From Mesaphorura yosii (taxonomy: Eukaryota; Arthropoda; Collembola; Poduromorpha; Tullbergiidae): DNA of 64,000 nucleotides. The DNA is taken from positions 114,608 through 178,607 of the forward strand of contig WIXG01000144.1 in the NCBI GenBank assembly GCA_009869945.1, written 5' to 3'. Shown piece after piece: positions 29,882 to 44,100 of the stretch. Numbering within the stretch: the stretch's first letter is position 1; every line of letters starts with the position of its first letter. The translations under genes were made by a program, and so were the position numbers. The notes beneath the pieces are model-generated. The model saw nothing but the letters and a program-made list of their open reading frames with translations. It made no database searches and was not told where the DNA came from.

Positions 29882-32148
29882 CTAGAAAGTAGACAAGAGT
29901 GAAAGAAGCTCATTTCTACATTATCTCGCACCTCCTCCATACAATACAAAAGATCATCAACATTCAACAGTTGATGACGTGAAAAGACGCTCAAAATTGA
30001 GAAAAATAGGAACAAGAACAAGATTCGGGATGTGAGAAGATGAAAATTGATTTTCTCCTCTCACAAAAGCATAAGTCTGCTCGACGGATGCAGATTGCAG
30101 AAGATCTTTTCCCTCTCATCTTCACTTCATTCCCATTTCGCCATTTATATTCAAATCCGGAACAGCAAATGAGTCTGACTCTGGCAAACGTTGCGTCTAA
30201 AGAGTGCTGCCTGTTACATGCAGTGAAAGTGAAAGCATCCAATAAACTGAATGAACTTTTATATTGCCACTTGAAGACTTGGATTTCCCGAATTTGCCAT
30301 TTATTTTGTTTGGGATCAGAATTCATTAAAATCCTGCACTGCACCCAACACATTCTTGAGTTTTGAGTCAAGAGTTTAGCGAAAGTGATTTTGACTTCTT
30401 CCACTCTTTCAGTTTCAATTCAATTCAAGGGTCTGATTTCTGATTTCCTTCGTAAATGTGCGAATCTGCGAAAAATGCGAGTGCTAACGGCGAATCTTCG
30501 TTGATATTGACTTCGTTCAACTTCCTGTGCGTTCAAAATCACAAGCTAAGTGCTAAGCTAATTTAATTACTGCTGCCTGTTAAAGTTGCTACCTGAATCA
30601 TCATTAGTTTCATTGAGTATAATGACTTATTATGGACCAACTGCAAACTGCCTAACTCACCTAGTTCTAAGACTACTGGAAGAGTATTTATTGTACTTTA
30701 TGTGTAGATGCTCAAATTACGTACAATGCCAACCAGCCAGCCAACAGGCGACAGTCTCATTACGCCAGTGCAATGCTTATTAGCTAAACTAAACTTACAT
30801 AATTTCCGTGAATAAAGTGCCTAATCGCACCGTGAGCGACTCGAAAGTGAAAGTGAATGTAAACTGCATTGCATGAAGTGTTCGCCCGGTGAATGGAATC
30901 GGAAACAGGAAACGAAGAAAAGTTCCACGCGAGCTCAATTCAATGGATTTTAATGAGAGCCCTGCCCAACTTTAACTTTCGCGTTTCGTCTCCTCGCTTT
31001 TGACAAAAATGTTCTACACGAGTGGCTCCGAAGAATACGCCCGCTTCCTTTCAGGCATTATAGTACTTATGCTCTTGTGTACTTGTAATTGGTTGCTGCT
31101 GCTGCAATTTAAGAACTTTGCTTCTTCAACAAGCAGTAAGCACTACTTTACTTTCCCTTTCACTTCTGCTTCCTGGTTTGCTTTGCTTTTCCCTGCGTTC
31201 CAGGTCCCAAAGGGCCTTGGTTACTAGGATTCTGGAGCCTATTCAGCAGTGATCAGCCAAGGAGGAAGCGAACTCTGAACGGAACAGAACAGGAAAGGTC
31301 ACAAAGTCAGAGTCAAATATGATAAATGAGGACCCAAAAACATGAACACGATACTCGAACACCGATTTATAAAGCTTTTGGGTTGGAAATCGAACCGAGC
31401 TGGTTTCTTCGAATAGAAAGCAAGACAGCACGGCGAGCTGGGCAAAGATCATCATAACCAGCCTGAGACCTGAAATGCTCACGCGATACGACTGGCCTGA
31501 AGCCTGCTGAGCTTGCACCAAAGTAAAAAGTATCAATTTATCTTAATTCCGCTCTATTCTACTGGGAATTTGTTCCGATCCTCTTTGCTGTTCTGTGTTG
31601 TGCAGCAAGCAGGAGTAGTAGCAGCAGCAAAGTAAAGAGATTAGCGTCCAAGTGCCAAACTACCAAAGCAGCAACTCGCAACAGCAACGAACGACTTTGA
31701 CTGACTGACTAGCAGGAGATTAAAAGTAAAATACAAATACAAAAGAGGAAAAGTGAAAATCCTTTCGCTGGCTCCTGACTTGACTGCCTGCCTGCCTGTC
31801 CGCTCGTCATTTCGATGGTGATTTGTGTTTTCGTGATTGGCACACACAGCGACTGACTTACTTATCTGTTGCATTGCACTGCATTTGACTGATAAGAGTA
31901 TTACAAAAATACGACTTTTATCACGCAGAATTGGTCAGGATTCAGAATTCAGGATCATCAAAGGTCAGGTCGGGTTTTCTATGTTAATATGCAAAGTAAA
32001 CTACGATACTAAAATATGTTTCTTATCTAGAATTCCAACGGCGCACGCGCAAGCGCATGTCTTATCTTTGACTGGGTTCTGGATTCTGGTAGACTGTAGA
32101 CGTTTCTAATCTTGTTTCTAGTTTCTTGAGCCGAACGCCTGCCTTGTC
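29882..32148. other. 3' flank or long 3' intron of the RIM/Fife-like gene
   Basis: No gene recognised. Short AT-rich frames only; GCCTGCCTGCCTG at about 31785 is the first of a dispersed word family described in the findings. Confidence 0.4.
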
Positions 32149-35100
32149 TTACTCTCGTGGCGCCCATTGTTGCTGCGGCGGCGGTTGTTGCTGCTGTTGC
32201 ATTGCGTGTTGTCTCCAGTTTTCATCTCCTCCGTCATTTATGCCGGCAGCACCACCACCAACACAAACACTACACGCACGATAAGAAAAACATACACGAT
32301 TCAGATTAACTGATTAAAAGATCGAATCATGATGTTGTTACCTTTTCCTCTGCTGCCGATTTCTGACGTCCGCTCCAAAATCTCTGAAATCAGCAGATGT
32401 GCCTGCAAGAAAGCAGGAATTGGACGTAATTAGGCAGATTAGGCTCGAATGCATCGCGACTGCGAAGAGTTGTGATTCTTACGTCTATTTGGTTGCTGCA
32501 GTTGAATTTGTCTGAGGGAATCCGTCCTCTCAAACTGCTGTCTTCTATTCTGCAAGTCAAAGCCGATTTCCCGCGGGTTCCACGCTGACTGCCGTCGCCG
32601 GGGCATCGAAGGGTCCCCACCGTCCGGGATTTCAGGCAGCAACCGGCCAAGGTAGTCGGGCACACGCTGTTGCTGGTAAGTAACCGAAGCTGCAACGGGC
32701 AAGACAAGAAAAATGATGAAGACAAGCGATTAATGAGACTAGCAAACGCTGAGATGGCATGGCAGACGAGGGAAGTGAAAGATTCGAAGGCATTCACTCC
32801 ACGTACGTACGGAATTAAACCTGAGGCAAAGAGAAAGTTGATTTTTCTATTTTCTGCTTAGTTGCCCATTACTCTATTACATCGCGTTATCTTCTGCTTT
32901 CTCGGAATCAGCTGCAATACGCAGCGGGCAGCTACTTGGCTACTTCGTTACCTGCGACTGCAATTTGACTTTCGACTGTGCGCTGTATGCACTGACTCGA
33001 CTCTTCTTAATTGAATCTTAGAAAATCGATAAGCTGGTTAATTGCTTACTTCTTCTCGATCTGTTGATGACTTCCTCCACTGCGACCGCGAACGAGCCTC
33101 GCCTCGACGGTGGGAGCGACCTTGGCATCTGCGGAGTCGACGGCAGACTCCCACGGCCTTCCTCCCCGCCAATCGCGTCCATCGCCGCCCGATCTGACTG
33201 CGCACTCCCTCGCCGCGAGGTCGGAGCACTGCGACACGTGAGCATGACTCCCGGCGGGCCAAGAGTCCCGAGCACCTCCCACGCCACTTCTGGCCGGAGC
33301 AACGACGACGCGCACGGGCTGGACTGCCCGCTCGACTCGTCCTGCTCCTCAGACTGCGACTGCGACCCAGCGCCGAGCCCCCGCATTCGCAGACGGCGAG
33401 CCAACTCCCGAGCGCTCGGCGTTGCACTGCCTTGAGCGATTTGAGCGATTGAGCCACGATGCCCTGACGTGCCCTTGCTCGAGAACGGGAACCAGACAGG
33501 TCGATCGTCAAGCGAGACGCGGCCCATGTCGACGTGGCATTCTCCGATGAAGTCTACCCCGCCTCGCACGAGCTCCATGACCAGCCATGAGTCGAAGAGA
33601 TCCTCTGGGCTCACTTTCGTGAAGAGCGTGCATTGATTCCACCGCGTATTCGCCATTTTGTCGCCGATTCGTAGCGTGATGATGATGTCGTTCAGATCAA
33701 GCGTCGAAGAGTCTTCTGGTCCGAATGCGATGTTGACGACAGCGATCTCCAGTGTGTTGTGAATCTCGTCATGATACAAGCGCAGTTGAATGCGGCCTTC
33801 AGACTGAAAGCAAAAAAGTAGTAGATAGTAAGTTAGTATTAAAATCGGCTTAAGATTCCGCTTACTGGGAGCCTCGGCAATTTCCTGCGGGTTGGTGACA
33901 GGTCGCCACGATCCGCGTTCGTATTTGGATTGGCATTGTATGCATAATCCGCGTTCTCATTGTTGGTCTCTTCCCATTCCACGGCGGTGGTTCCATCATC
34001 GTCTTCAGGTACGGTTGTATTTATCATTTGCTCACTAGAAAAAGAAAAGCGTAAAAGCGCATGCAGTCAATACTCGATTACTTTACGGAGAAATAAACTA
34101 ATAATTGTCCAATAAAATCCGATTAGAATGTAGCTCACTTATCGAAACACGCCAGTTGGAGCTCGACCGAATCTGGCGATGCGTCGAGCACCTTGCACAC
34201 TTCCTCAAATGTGAGATTCGTCAACTTGATGTTATTCCAGAACAGCACAACGTCTCCACGCCGAATCCCGGCGAAATCAGCTCCCGAGCCCGGAGTGATT
34301 CGAGCGACCCGAGCCCGCAGGTTGCCTGGACTGTTTCCGCGCGCACAGGAACAGCCACCGACGATTCGGAGCCCGAAACCGCGTGTTTGGTAGCCGCGGT
34401 CTTGCGGGTCTCGGCGGAGTCGGACGATGCGCGTTCTCTGCTCGTTGAGCTGCTCAGTCGTCGATTTATTGTCTTTTATTGTGTTGCTCGAGTCCACGTC
34501 GTCAATCACGATCTTAATTGCCTCGCCGTCCGTACTAGATCCCTGACGCTTCATGACGCTGTCGGGCTTCCCGCCTCCGTGGTTGAGGGGGTCGTCGGAC
34601 GTGGAACCGTGGTCGAGGGACGCGCACGACCGTGGCGTGCTGGAGGGTTTTGGAGCTGTGTTGTAGCTGCAATGTAAATGTAAAAGTAAAATGTAATCCT
34701 TGTAAATGGTTAATTCCTTAATCTAGTTGTAGTCGTACTCTTTATTCGTATTTCGTACATTGGCCTAATGGAAGAGTCGTGTCGGTGCATGATTTCCTCT
34801 AATGATCACTAATGAATGAATACGAAAGCTAAGTTTGTCTTTAATCCTCACTCCACAAATCACGCCTGACTCTTCACTCTGAGCTTCACTTTGAATAAAC
34901 CTTTCATCCTACTCGCGAGCCTACGCAATTTATCCTGATTCGTGACGTAGGTACTCGTTACACGTAAATAATGTCTATAATGTCATTGACTTACATTTGC
35001 ACTGATCTCCGCCTCGTGTCTGGGCGACTAATGATCAGGTTCGGATTCTCTTCCTTGCCTTTACCTCCTCCACCGGGCCCTGAACTTCCCGTGCCGCTGG

Positions 35101-38100
35101 AGTATCCAGATGAGCCTGTTGTCGAAACGGAGGTAATTGACGCGGATTCATGCTGCTGCTGCTGACTGGAGCCCGATTTATGGTGATGGTGACCTTCTTG
35201 CTGTCTGTCCCGTGTCTTGTGCCCGGTATGCTGCTGGTGCTCTTTTGGCTGGTGGTGGTGCTCTTTTTGCTGCTGCTGCTGTGGTTGCTCTGGAGCGGCA
35301 CCCGCGTTAATATTGTTCAGGTTTGCCAGCTGATTTGGGTCAATACTCCTCAGATCGCAGGATGCCCTTCTCGCCCGATTACCACCCACTCCAGGAAGGT
35401 TGAGCGTGCCCTCGCTTGCACCTCGTTCATACGATCGCTGGCGCTTCACGGCGGGAAGCTTCCCTTTCGCCTTGGCGGCGGCTTCTTTGTCGCCGCGTTC
35501 CTTGCCCCGCAGCTTCTCCGCAGTCGATTGCTGTACATTGTTGTTATCTTTCCGCGTGGTCGCAATCTCCGTATTACTTTTCGCTCTGACTTTCTCCCCG
35601 GGTGCATTCACATTCAAACTCAACCCCAAATCATGTTGAGAGGAAGCGCTCGAAAGCTGTGCGCCGGTCTGCTGCTGAAATTTGGCAATATCTCGAAGAG
35701 GAACATCGGAGTGTCTTCGTACGTCGCTGGGCTTTGGTGCGAGGAGCAAAACTTCAGTCTCTGAATCAGCACGATCGCCTTGTTGCAGACGGCGCGTGTC
35801 TGGACTTCGACGGATCTTCGTCTCGAATCCGACGCCCTCGAGCGCCTCGCTCTGCTCGATGCCCACCTGAACACGTCGAGCGATGATCGCCACGCCTTTG
35901 CGTCGGCAGACGGAGCAACGCCAGTTCACCTGCAACGAGACAATACAGCCGAGGTTAGGGCATAGCACGACAGCATGAGCCGAGGTCACTGACGGACGGA
36001 CGATGATGAATATAATCCAACGATTGCCCACACAAATTCTATTCTCGGAAGACTAATGACAGATTACCGCGTGCGATTACTGATGTGTTGACCAAGCATG
36101 CAATCTATATTTAGACAGAAGAGCAACGGACAAGAGCACTCTGCACTCGAGCACTACTTAAATCAAATCGTAATCAGCTTCCCTTCCAGTTTCCTCGAAG
36201 GCCTGAACTCCTTATTGCGAAATTACAAGTTAACCGCCCGCCCACATGAATCCAAGAACCATGAACGATGATCCTCATCCGAGAGTCTTGAATCTTCGCC
36301 CGCCCACAGCGCATAGCAGAAATGGAGATGGTGAAGCACATACGACGTATGAGTAAGGCGACGATTCAGGGTGAAATTAAAAGATTTAGAACGAAGATGA
36401 CGTACTAGACTTATGCAATACACGAAGACAACGAGGAACGAGACCACATAAGTTTTGAGAAGACAAGATGAAATGAAGATGAAGATGCATGCAAAGATTT
36501 GCTATTTGAAAGACGCAAGATACCCGAAGGGCAAAAGTTTGCACTCTTCGAACACGTTATTAAAAAAGTTTCCAGGCGCTGCGCTGTGCCGTTGCCATTA
36601 TTAATGGTGTATAATCTGAGAGGATGTAATTTAATCCTCATCTTGTGTCATTCATCTGCCTACGAACGAGATGAAGATGAAATTCATCCGTTACAGCTCC
36701 GAGTACCGAGTAACTAGTTACGCTGACAAGTTCTATAATTAGCAGCCCAGCAGCGCCCTTGTCAGATCGACCCGAGTGCTGCTTGGGGTTTGGATTCAAA
36801 GAATTCGAAGAATGGGCTCGAGATTGGGCTCAATTAGGATACAATTACAAGATGATGATGACAAGAATTCAGTAGGAATCCTCTTCACTTCATCTCTTCA
36901 AATGAAAGGACAACACTCGACTCAATTCGAGCCAAGGAGCAAATCATATTTCATCAGCAGCACAGCACGAGAGCGTCTTCTTTCTTTTTCTCGGGATTGG
37001 AACGTGGGAGTTAATAATGGGACTCGTCCAATTAGTGATTGATGAGTCAGTGAATATAAGGAGTTATCTGCAGCCTACGGAAATAATTATCGGACGGCAG
37101 AATCACAAATCAGACATCCAGCCAGCAATGGAATCATGTTACCACTTCAAGAATACAGCGACGGTCGACTCATAAGCGATTCACCTAAGACCTTGGCCCT
37201 TAAGTCCACATAAAGTAAGTGCGGATTAGTAAAATTCAAGAACGTGAAAAATTTGATACTGAATATTGATTTTGGTAATCACAAGCTAACTGGATTTACT
37301 GCGCTCGAAGATTTGGCATTTGGCTTTGGGCTTGTCTTTTGTGGGAACTGATCAATTGAAATTGGATGAATCTGGATCTCTCATGGTCTTTTCGCTTTCG
37401 ATATTGAATTACTGCAGCTTGCTGTTTATAACAACTGTAATCAAGTAATCATGCTGGAGCAGGTAAATTAAATGGGTATTGGAATACTACGCACTTGAAT
37501 TGAAACAGTGCACGTGCAGTGAAAGTTGTGATTAGCTTTGGCATCAGAATACTATTGAATTTTTTGTCTGCGGTCTGTGTATTCTAGATTTTCAATTCGT
37601 GAGCCTACAAAGCACAAAAGCCACTCACTCGCCTCACCAGAGCCAACTGCCAACCTGTAATTAATGTAAATTGAGTACTTCGGAGAACACCGCGGCAAGG
37701 CGTAGCAAGACCTGGTTTCTCAGTCACAGTCCAAATTCAATTTACATTTCGGAAATGAGAACGAAGCAGCAAAAAAAAATGTCAACTTCGCCTTAGAATT
37801 GAACGGAAGGAAAAGAACGCAAGGTCGCCATAAAACTCGTCAACTCGTTGGACAGGTTTAAATTTCGGGCCGCAGATGTGTTTTACGAGATCCACGTTCG
37901 TAATTGCCAGTTGCCAGCCGCTCTCGCAAATAATTACGACTACGACTGTGACTACGACTGAAAGAGCGAAAAGTCAAGATCCATGGAACATAAAACGCAT
38001 CTGTTGTCAAATTTCAACGCGGTACGGCACTTCAAGTATGCTTGCCTTGCCTTGTTTGTCATTTAGCATATTTAATTAATTGATTTGCATATTAAATTGC

Positions 38101-41100
38101 AGCTGCCGATGAGCGAATGCTGAACGCGAATTTGCCACACGGTACAGGACACACATGCGACGGCAGCGGGCCTACCAATTACTTCCACTCTGGTGGAAAG
38201 TCGACCAATTCGCGATCGCGACTTCAATCGTAATTGTATGGCTGTGGCGCGAATTTGTGAATGCTCAGCGTTGAGACGAAATGCAACTCAGCTCGGCCGC
38301 ATTCGGGGAAGAAAGCAACTGAACTGCGACATGATGAAAGGAAAGACGTAGCGGTAGTGGTTTAAATGCAGCTCTGCGTCGTGGTAAGTGAAAATTTCTC
38401 CTTTTTATTTCATGGTCCAGTGAAGCAAGAAATGTGTTTTAGTTTAAAACAGGCGCGACGCAGACGCCGTGATAAAAATAAAAGTCTGCTGTTATTATTA
38501 CAGCCGCTGCTACTGCTGTTCTGCTTCGTTCTCATCTTCAAGATGCGATTCAAGTGGCTGTGGCCTGGCCCATCTGGTAGAAGATGAAACATGAAACGAA
38601 CTGAAGCTGAAAACGACGACGACGAAAGAAGGAGACGATACGAACGAACCGGGAACAAAGTGAAAGTCAATCAATTGGCAAATCATCAAAACAATTTCTA
38701 TTTCTGGGTTGCTGCTTATTTCGCTGCTTCACTGGCGCCTGGCGCAGTGCGGCGCTGATAAGCAGCTAAGCCAGCCGGCCACATCACTGGATTTGGATTT
38801 GGGATTTGCAGAATTGATCTGCTTTCTTTCATCTCCACCTCACTCGGGCCCGTAACAATTTCGCAGAAGCGAGAAGCCGTGAATCGTGATAGGTGAGTTG
38901 GCGAATTTTTCTTCAGAAAAACAAAAGGAGAGCCTCGTCGCCTCGACGTTCGTGCGAAATTAAATTTACGACGTACAAATTTTTGAAATATTCACGCAGG
39001 CTAATAAAAGGCAGCTAAATGATCAAGAGACTTCTCGGGAAAGAAAGAAAGCGCCGCTCCAGCAGCGATATTAAACTTTATTTCAATTTTTTCTCATCAA
39101 GCTTGGCATTTTGTGCCGCGTGCTTTCACGAGCATCAGCGCCTGCCTGGAGAAAGGAGCCTGGCGTGATGCTACTGTCTGAGTGTATGTAAATTGGACAA
39201 TTGCAGGCACAACATGTCCCATGGGCATTTTATTCAATTCATGCGCTTTCACTCACTGCAGCCAGCCTTCAGCCTTCAACGCTCGACTCGACGAGTTTTC
39301 ACGATTCCGACTGCGCTTGCTACTTGCTTTCTGCTGTCTGCTTTCTCATTCGTCGAGATGCTAATTTCTATTTTTAATACTTTCGCATTCATTACGACTT
39401 ATTTTTGCTCAGCGCAGCAGCGAACGAATGCCCCAGTGAATCATGGCGTGACGTGACATGACGCGATGCTGCATGGTTTGTGGACGAGATGAGAAATTCC
39501 AAGAACGAAATTAAACTTGAATGGCACAGTCACAGCGCAGCACAAACAGGACGCGCACAGACACAGGCAGGAATTTAATAAGAAATAAAAGAATTATGAG
39601 AATTCAATCGTATATTAAAAAATACTTCCACCAGGGCCAAACAAAGCTCTGCCCCACGTACGTATGACTTGCCTGCCTGTGCTGCCTCTGCCAGCGTTTT
39701 AATAAGAATCTTAAGCCATGGCTTCAATTCGATCCGAACTCAGGGCCAGAGATTTCGCGTCGAGTTAAAAATAGCAGCCAGCCGCCGGCCGAGAGTCCAG
39801 CGAATAGAGAATCCAAAAATCCAGAAAATGATTGCGTCCGTTGTGGTTGCTCGCCGCGCACGGACGAAAAAATGGACGATGGAGGTCAAAAGGATCGGAT
39901 CGTCGTCAAGTGGAACATTCATAAAAACATGCCAGCCAAAAGAGCCCGTACCCATGCCGTCCCAACATATTGCACATAATCCCACCATGGCCATGTGAGC
40001 CTCAGATCATTGTAATCTGCACTGGAGTGGCTCACCCGAGCTCGAGAGATGATGCCGTATTATTGGAATGGGATTTGAGAGGAAATGCATCACTCACTCG
40101 GGCAGACGTAGTCGTCAGTCGTACGTGTCTGAGTGCCCGCGATGACGATGGCGATATTATTTGATAAAAGATCTCCAAGATGAAATAATTCCAGAATCCA
40201 GCAACGGCACGGCCAGCCAACCAGCTCACAAAATTGCTCTCGTTTTTATTTTTGAGCCGGACGAAGTACGAACGAACGTCATGCTTGCTTGCAAGTTGCG
40301 ATGCAATACGACGGTGAAAGACTGCTCAGCTCTGGCTGCTGACTCGCATGACGCTGGTCGCGTTCAAGCTCAATTTCGTAGGTGCTAATCCCAAATTAAT
40401 GAGTTAAGATCTCGGCCCTCACTCACCTCGTTTCCATCCGCATGACTCGAGTACGAGGCGCAGTCGTCGCAGACGCGAAGTCCGCACTCGGTGCAGTCGC
40501 GGAAGAACTCGTCGGGCTTCATCGCCTTGACGCACACACGGCAGCGGCCAACGCTTCCTGGGCGCCTGAAACGGGACAAAGACAAAATCATCAAATTGTG
40601 AAATCTTAATGGAATTCAATGGTCAATGACAATGGGAAAAGGCCACCGTATTTATTTTGCGTATTTGCGAATGCGACTTGACACGTGGCGTGGCGTGGCT
40701 CGGTCGCGTGACGCGACGCTCGACGCAACCGTGCCATGCCGTGTAAAGTCAAAGCCCTCCTGCTTGTTTTTGTTGGGTGTTCGTCTTGTTCGCAAATTAA
40801 ACTAATGAGAAACGAGCACGCAAGACGCGAGACAACATACATGAGCCACGCGCGAGCACGACGCACAAAACCAACAATCACGCGACAACGACAAGCCAGG
40901 TGCTAAACAAGGTTGGCTTTAAAGCATTCAAAGCCCATTTGTCCTTGTTTCGTGTTGTGAAGTGAAGTAAAGGAAATAATTAAACACGGCACACACGCGA
41001 ATGAACACGAAAGCGAGTTTGTCGCCTCATCGTCAAGTTCAGTACTTCGCTTGGCTTGGCCTTTCTGACAGCGACTTGGACGTTGATTGCCTATTAAACA

Positions 41101-44100
41101 GTAGCAAAAGTTTTGAATTTCGATTTCCATGCTGCCTGTTGCATGTGGCCTGTTGCCTACCTGCCAACTACCATGATTTTAATTAAATCGGACGCTATTT
41201 TAATTACCCGACTTAAACCCTTCGGAATGTCAAAATTCTTAATCCTGCGCTGCGCTGAGCAATTTATTCGATGGGCTGGCCTGGCGAATAGCGATTCGCA
41301 TCGCAAAGTAAGTGATACGCGAAGCCAACTCGCACGCGGTTTGTTTACGTATTTATTTATTCATTCAGACTCGCTGGGTGGATTACCAGACGTGAATTTC
41401 ATTAATTTAAATGAGAATGTGGAATGAACGATGACTTTGTCTGAAATTAAATTATATCGCAGTAAAGCACGGCAAAGCACGTCAAAGCACGTCTGTAAAG
41501 CAGCACGGCAGGACTCGTAATTCGTATTTTCGTATGCGCATTCATCATACCAAATGCCAAGCCAGCCTCGTGGACTACTTTCTCCTGCTCCTGCTATCAC
41601 CTGGCAGGCAAGCTGAGACGCTTGCTGAATTGCTTCGCCTCGCTTTGCCTTGGCTGGCACGGTTGAATTGCGATTGACGCAATTCCTTTCGTTCTCCTTT
41701 CTTCTTCTCCATTTAACCGTGCCATCCTTATAATAATGTTAACTCATCTTCTTCCCATGCGGCTCGTGCAGCACGAAGCACGGCTTTCTACTTCTCCGTA
41801 TTATAATAATAGCGGCAGCACGATCGGAGAAAGTTAAATCCTTGTGTTTGGAAGATATTTTATTTTTTATTGCTCCATCCAAATGCAATTTACTGGAATC
41901 ACGGCGAGCGAGTGAGTGAAAGACGCTGTCGAGCGAAGCTTGAAATGAAAAAAATAGGAAATGATGCGACAAATGTGTTCTAAACTGTTCCAATGTCACT
42001 TGAGACTAGAATGAAGCTACTTCACTTCTCTCGTGCTACTCGTGCATGGCGTGGCGGCCCAGACGAAGCGGGCCGCCGAGCCGAGCGCAGTGAAAGCAGA
42101 ATCAAGGTCCCAAGTCAACAGGACGCAATCGAACAGAAATCAAAAACCATAAAAGGTGTACTGTCTGCTGACGCTGACGAACGAAACGAACGGTGAACGA
42201 ATCTCACCAGAATCCCGCGAGCATAGCATCGAGACTGGAGAAAGTGTGGAGGAAGTACGTTGAATGGCCATAAAATTTTAGTTGGTTTACTTTTCTACTT
42301 TATTTCGTTCCATTTTACATGCATGAAAGCTCACGTTTGTTTGAAAGGTGAAAGCAGTCGGTGCAGTGCTGTGCTACGATTGGGAACATATTGAACAAAC
42401 GACAGCGCGCGCAACAGCTTTCTCTTACTTTCTCCACTTTCTTCTACATTATTACTATTGCCTACATTAATACTTGACTGGATACGGGAACGGGACTGGA
42501 ATATGACAATTTCCAACGCGTATCTTACCTTTATGACTTTCCATTCACATCACATAACATTAAACTTTCACTCGACTCGGAAATTGGAACCACCGCATCG
42601 CTTTCACCTGAACTCCGCTCGGCTCAGCGTGTGGTGCGGTCGCGTCGCAGTCTTTGGCTTTGACTTGGCTTGGCTATGCTCTATTCATTTTGGGTCTCAG
42701 TCTCTGGCGAGCCTGAAATTATGTTTTTATGACCCTTCAAATCCTTTCTCTCTCCCTTTCACGTCGCATTGTATTAAACGATATGAAATTCTGGTAATGC
42801 GGCCAGGCCCACTACAATTGTGTTTTAAAATTCGAGCGTGAAAAATTGCTGGTAAATTGCCGTTATTATATGATTGGATTATTATTGCCATTGCCTTTGC
42901 CATCGTATTCGTCGTGCTACGTCGATAACTCGATTTGGCACAGGTAAATTGCCATGCAGTGACTGCAATGCCCAAAGAAAGTGAAATACTGATGTGTGAA
43001 ACTGAGCTGTGCTGCGCGTGCAAGAAAGCACGCACGTGAGCAGAGCAGGAGAAAGTGTTTGTCTTTACGGTCCACTTGTCAATTTACTTTATCCTCTCAA
43101 TTCATCATCATTCCATGCCCGTGTGCCTGCTTTCTCCTGCTTGCTCCGATCTCATTTAATCATTTCCAACGCCAGTGCAAGTGCGTGCTTTCTCTTGTTG
43201 TCAATCTCTTTCTCGTTTCGTTTCCTGGCCTGGCCTGGCTTTCTCATTTACGCCATCAGGCCAAGTATCAGATGCTTTGTGGTCCAAAAACCAAATCAAA
43301 CGATTCAACGGCACTTTCAATCAAAATTTGACCTGACCAGGCGTGTATTTCACTGATAAAACACAGCCAGTATTGTATTTTTTAAGTGAGTGGATTAAAA
43401 TGAAAGAGATTAATTCGGATCAAGAGAGAAGACAGCTCGAGAACTAGAAAGGAGAAATGCCCGACAGGCCGTCCCGGTCCGGGCCAACTTTTCTGGCTGA
43501 CTAATTCATTTATGGGAGACACACGATTCGTTCGCCCCCGTCATCTCGTCCTCGTCACAACGAACGAAGCGCTGTCCAGTTAATAAATAATGCTCTGCTG
43601 GACAGGACAGTAAAGACAAGGACAAAGAAAGACAGGACAGCCGAGGGCCGAGACGTGAATAGAATAAAGCTGGGATCTGATTTACTCTTTATTTAGCATT
43701 CACAAGTCAGTGAGCAAAGTAAAGTAACTCAATGCTGAGCACTGCGTCTGTCTTTGACTTTTGAAAAGGCAAGCCAAAGCCTTTGAGATCGTGAGTATTT
43801 AAGAGCAGACACTTTTCCATTTCCTTTGCAATCAATTCCGCACTAAATACCGAGGAAAGTACGCCGCGCCGAGACTTTCACCATCGACTGGTCACATTCA
43901 CGTTCAGCGTGGAGAAAGCTCTTTGGTACTTGAGAGTTTAAAATAATGAGCAGCGACAAGACAAGCCACTACGACTTGAGCGTGACTTCTAGCATCTCTC
44001 CTGCTGCTCGGGCTGTAATGATGACCTGTGAGACAACTTTCTCCTCTTTTCTGCTTTCTCCGTTTCGCTGCAAGGCAATGGAGCTGTTTGAAGCGGAACA

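Noticed and set aside
34105-34677. Plus-strand frame of 190 aa
   Set aside because: Antisense of the PDZ exon, which is supported by motif and splice phase.
35150-35764. Plus-strand frame of 204 aa with Leu runs
   Set aside because: Antisense of the Gln/His/Ser-rich linker exon of the RIM/Fife-like gene; the Leu runs are the complement of CAG-type codons.
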